64,000 nt of DNA from Chryseobacterium sp. LJ668 (GTDB lineage: Bacteria; Bacteroidota; Bacteroidia; Flavobacteriales; Weeksellaceae), in NCBI RefSeq assembly GCF_019613955.1, contig NZ_CP080443.1, positions 3,371,164 to 3,435,163 of the forward strand, read 5' to 3'. This document shows, piece after piece, positions 62,253 to 64,000 of the stretch. Position 1 is the stretch's first letter. Every line of letters begins with the position of its first letter. Both the position numbers and the translations under genes were made by a program. The notes under the pieces are model-generated. The model saw nothing but the letters and a program-made list of their open reading frames with translations. It was not told the origin of the DNA and searched no databases.

Positions 62253-62630
62253 CTACGCATTAAAATGTGATTTCACAGTTTCCAAGACCTGCTCGTCAGA
62301 CATTTGCTGCGAAGTTTCTAAAGTAATTTTCAAGTCTTTGAACTGAGCAGTATCATGAAGATAATGCTTTAATTCTTCCTGGATGGTTCCGGGGCCGGTA
62401 ATTAAAACTTCTTCAGAGTTTGTCAAAAGATGTTCTACTTCCTTGAAAAATTTTATTTTGTTGGTTTGTTCAGCGTTATTTCCTGCATTTTCACTTGAAT
62501 TACCATGTTGGATTACCGCTTTTACAGGGCTGCAAAGAAAAAATTTGAAAGCATTTTGCGCATCATGATTTTTTACAACTACAGCTTTCTGGGAATCAAT
62601 CCAAAGTCCAGCTAATTTTTTTTCAGACAT
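62253..62630 (-). CDS. Small protein with eRF1 domain-3/Pelota-like fold (tentative)
   Basis: 125 residues. N-terminal KLAGLWIDSQKAVVVKNHD gives two short strands. Then, after a Ser/Asn-rich linker, comes KFFKEVEHLLTNSEEVLITGPGTIQEELKHYL, a strand-helix pattern that resembles the C-terminal domain of eRF1/Pelota-type proteins and bacterial proteins named translational machinery-like, sometimes stress-induced. The relation is inferred from the pattern of LLxxxxEVLIxGPG with a following helix. No catalytic residues. Single gene between two converging and diverging neighbours. Confidence 0.6.
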   Translation of the reverse strand: MSEKKLAGLWIDSQKAVVVKNHDAQNAFKFFLCSPVKAVIQHGNSSENAGNNAEQTNKIKFFKEVEHLLTNSEEVLITGPGTIQEELKHYLHDTAQFKDLKITLETSQQMSDEQVLETVKSHFNA

Positions 62631-62787
62631 AATTTATTTTTTAATGTTATATAGGTGTTCGCAAGAATGATGCTAATGATGTGTTAAGGGCTGTTAAATT
62701 AATTTGAAGTCACTATTTAAACACAAATAACATGAATAACATTGATAATTTGCTCAATTTGCTGGATCTTCGAGAGATAAAAACATT

Positions 62788-63486
62788 TTACTTCCCGAGC
62801 ACAAACACCGCTGGAATTTTATGCAGTTCCGGCTTTCGTTTCTGCCAGTCTTTTATACTCAATGTCTTAATCAATTCATGTTCTGCATCATTGATGTTTG
62901 CCGCAATACAAAGTTTAGTATTCGGGGAAAGAAATTTACACAAATCGTCGAAAAGTGCATTGTTTCTGTAGGGAGTTTCCATAAAAATCTGGGTATAGCC
63001 GGTTTTCTGAAGTTCGCTTTCTAACAATTGAATTCTTTTTTTCTTTTCGCCTTTTTCTATTGGAAGATAACCGTTAAAAGTAAATTCCTGCCCGTTGAAA
63101 CCGCTTGAAATTAGTGCTAAAATGATTGATGAGGGCCCTGAAATAGGAATTACCCTTATGTTTTTTTCGTGGCACCATTTTACGATCAGGTTACCGGGAT
63201 CTGCAATGCACGGAAGACCGGCTTCCGAAAGCAAACCAAAATCCTGACCATTCAGCATTCTGTCCTGAGCTTCTTTGATATCGGCGTTTTCAGTATATTT
63301 ATCTAAAAGAAAAAGTTTTAAATCTGATTGCTTTTTCGCCGGCGCAAAAAATTTAATCACTTTTCTTGCTGTTTTTTCGTTTTCCACAAAAAAATAATCA
63401 GTATGCATAATGTATTCCGTAATCACTGGAGAAAAATGAGTGATCGGAGTATTTTCTGATAAGTATGCGGGAATTAGGAAAAGCAT
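62788..63486 (-). CDS. RsmI-like SAM-dependent methyltransferase (tetrapyrrole methylase fold)
   Basis: 232 residues of the tetrapyrrole methylase/RsmI family, which 2'-O-methylates C1402 of 16S rRNA in RsmI. Conserved blocks: DYFFVENEKTARKVIKFF near 30, LLSEAGLPCIADPGNLIV near 84 (SAM-binding), VIPISGPSSIILALISSGF near 112, FNGYLPIEKGEKKKRIQLL near 137 and IFMETPYRNNALFDDL near 165. The N-terminus is somewhat different from E. coli RsmI, which lacks this MLFLIPAYLSEN start, and it is shorter (232 vs 286). It is one of the SAM methyltransferase proteins of Bacteroidota whose exact rRNA target may differ. Confidence 0.85.
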   Translation of the reverse strand: MLFLIPAYLSENTPITHFSPVITEYIMHTDYFFVENEKTARKVIKFFAPAKKQSDLKLFLLDKYTENADIKEAQDRMLNGQDFGLLSEAGLPCIADPGNLIVKWCHEKNIRVIPISGPSSIILALISSGFNGQEFTFNGYLPIEKGEKKKRIQLLESELQKTGYTQIFMETPYRNNALFDDLCKFLSPNTKLCIAANINDAEHELIKTLSIKDWQKRKPELHKIPAVFVLGK

Positions 63487-63531
63487 AGTGTTTAAAGATG
63501 AGTTTAATTTAATAATTTAAAGATATGCATT

Positions 63532-64000
63532 CTATATCTTATTGCTAATTGCCTGCTGCTGTAGTTGATGTGAAATCTTGTTGCAGGCATTATCTAACAG
63601 CTGAAAAACGTTTTCAAAATCACTCATTTCTCCCCAATAAGGATCGGGCACTTCTATATTCTGGTGGTTTCCTGCTTCTTCTAAAAACAAACGAACTTTC
63701 TGGCGCTGCTCTTCACTTTGAGTCATTGAAATAACGTCCTCATAATTTTTCAGATCCATACAATAGATTTTATCGAAATAATCTAAATCTGAAATACGAA
63801 TAGGTCGGGATTTTTGTTTCGAAATATCTATCCCGTGATTGGCCGCTGTTTGTACTGCCCTTTTGTCAGGTGTTTCGCCTTCATGCATAGAAATGGTCCC
63901 AACAGAGTCTACAAAAAAATTTTCTGAAAGTTTAGATTTTAAAATTCCTTCAGTAAGAGGGCTTCTGCAGATGTTACCTAAACAAACTATTAATATTTTC
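63532..64000 (-). CDS. Low-molecular-weight protein-tyrosine phosphatase, start at window edge
   Basis: Cytosolic phosphatase of about 156 residues. Reading the minus strand from the edge gives KILIVCLGNICRSPLTEG, the CX5R phosphate loop (Cys7 and Arg13 if Met precedes). The final base (64000) is the G of a presumed ATG, so only two bases are missing. The general-acid Asp lies in VPDPYWGEMSDF near the C-terminus. Such phosphatases act on tyrosine kinases of capsule export or on arginine phosphate; no kinase gene is nearby. The stop at 63532 lies 45 bases upstream of the RsmI-like gene on the same strand. Confidence 0.94.
   Translation of the reverse strand, partial: KILIVCLGNICRSPLTEGILKSKLSENFFVDSVGTISMHEGETPDKRAVQTAANHGIDISKQKSRPIRISDLDYFDKIYCMDLKNYEDVISMTQSEEQRQKVRLFLEEAGNHQNIEVPDPYWGEMSDFENVFQLLDNACNKISHQLQQQAISNKI

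Noticed and set aside
62732..62971. Plus-strand 79-residue frame starting with MNNIDNLL
   Set aside because: Most of it is antisense to the RsmI-like gene; only the first 19 codons are outside and no RBS or promoter supports it.
1..64000. CRISPR arrays, tRNA/rRNA genes, prophage or IS transposase
   Set aside because: Looked for regularly spaced repeats, tRNA T-loop strings and transposase or integrase motifs by eye and found none; a tRNA scan would be needed for certainty.

Overview
The window looks like chromosomal DNA from a flavobacterium, most probably Chryseobacterium or a close Weeksellaceae relative. This is inferred from gene content and style, not from a marker gene. The DNA is AT-rich. 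It carries a SusC/SusD starch-type locus, a type IX secretion sorting domain on a secreted protease, many Bacteroidota-type lipoproteins, and promoters with the Bacteroidota -7 box TAnnTTTG. No rRNA, tRNA, CRISPR array, phage or insertion sequence was recognised. The content is mostly housekeeping and metabolic, separated by small dispersed palindromic repeats.

Layout. 1-7.7 kb: 5' part of hemN, an unknown membrane protein, a large divergent Hsp70 coupled to a small GrpE-like protein, a secreted beta-propeller-like protein and an amino-acid permease. 7.8-13.7 kb (plus strand): pnuC with a repetitive lipoprotein, dapF, mltG and a TonB-dependent outer-membrane protein. 13.7-16.8 kb (minus): a sugar-nucleotide/surface-glycan group (aminotransferase, small membrane protein, galE, cytidylyltransferase). 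17-24.7 kb: a secreted subtilase with a possibly frameshifted gene behind it, PEP carboxylase, a YqhD-like alcohol dehydrogenase and a lipocalin-like lipoprotein. 24.8-31.8 kb: SGNH hydrolase, TPR protein, DEAD-box helicase, a stress module (NAD(P)-binding protein and DJ-1-like protein divergent from an HxlR regulator) and an ABC1/UbiB kinase. 31.9-38.8 kb (minus): purM-purN-purH-purD-guaA, headed by a leader RNA with its own promoter and a strong intrinsic terminator. 38.8-42 kb: FMN reductase, pirin and an SLC45-type sugar transporter. 42-53 kb (minus): starch/maltodextrin locus (susC, susD, susE-like, GH97, GH13, two small accessory genes, transporter). 53.4-64 kb: metG, a methyltransferase, an unknown protein, a VWA/MoxR AAA+ pair, DUF2891, DUF4349, an eRF1-like small protein, an RsmI-like methyltransferase and a low-molecular-weight tyrosine phosphatase cut by the window edge.

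How genes work together. The sus locus imports maltodextrins through SusC/D, cuts them in the periplasm with GH13 and GH97 enzymes and probably takes the products into the cytoplasm through the SLC45-type carrier. The purine genes cover late IMP synthesis plus GMP formation. The HxlR regulator sits on a shared divergent promoter region with an inverted-repeat operator.

Most interesting unexplained element: the region between the FMN reductase gene and purM. A full-consensus promoter lies two bases past the previous stop codon. It is followed by a short possible leader ORF inside a foldable RNA, then a 12-bp terminator hairpin with a U-tract, all before purM. This suggests transcription attenuation of the purine operon, or a separate small RNA. 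I do not recognise it as a known riboswitch.
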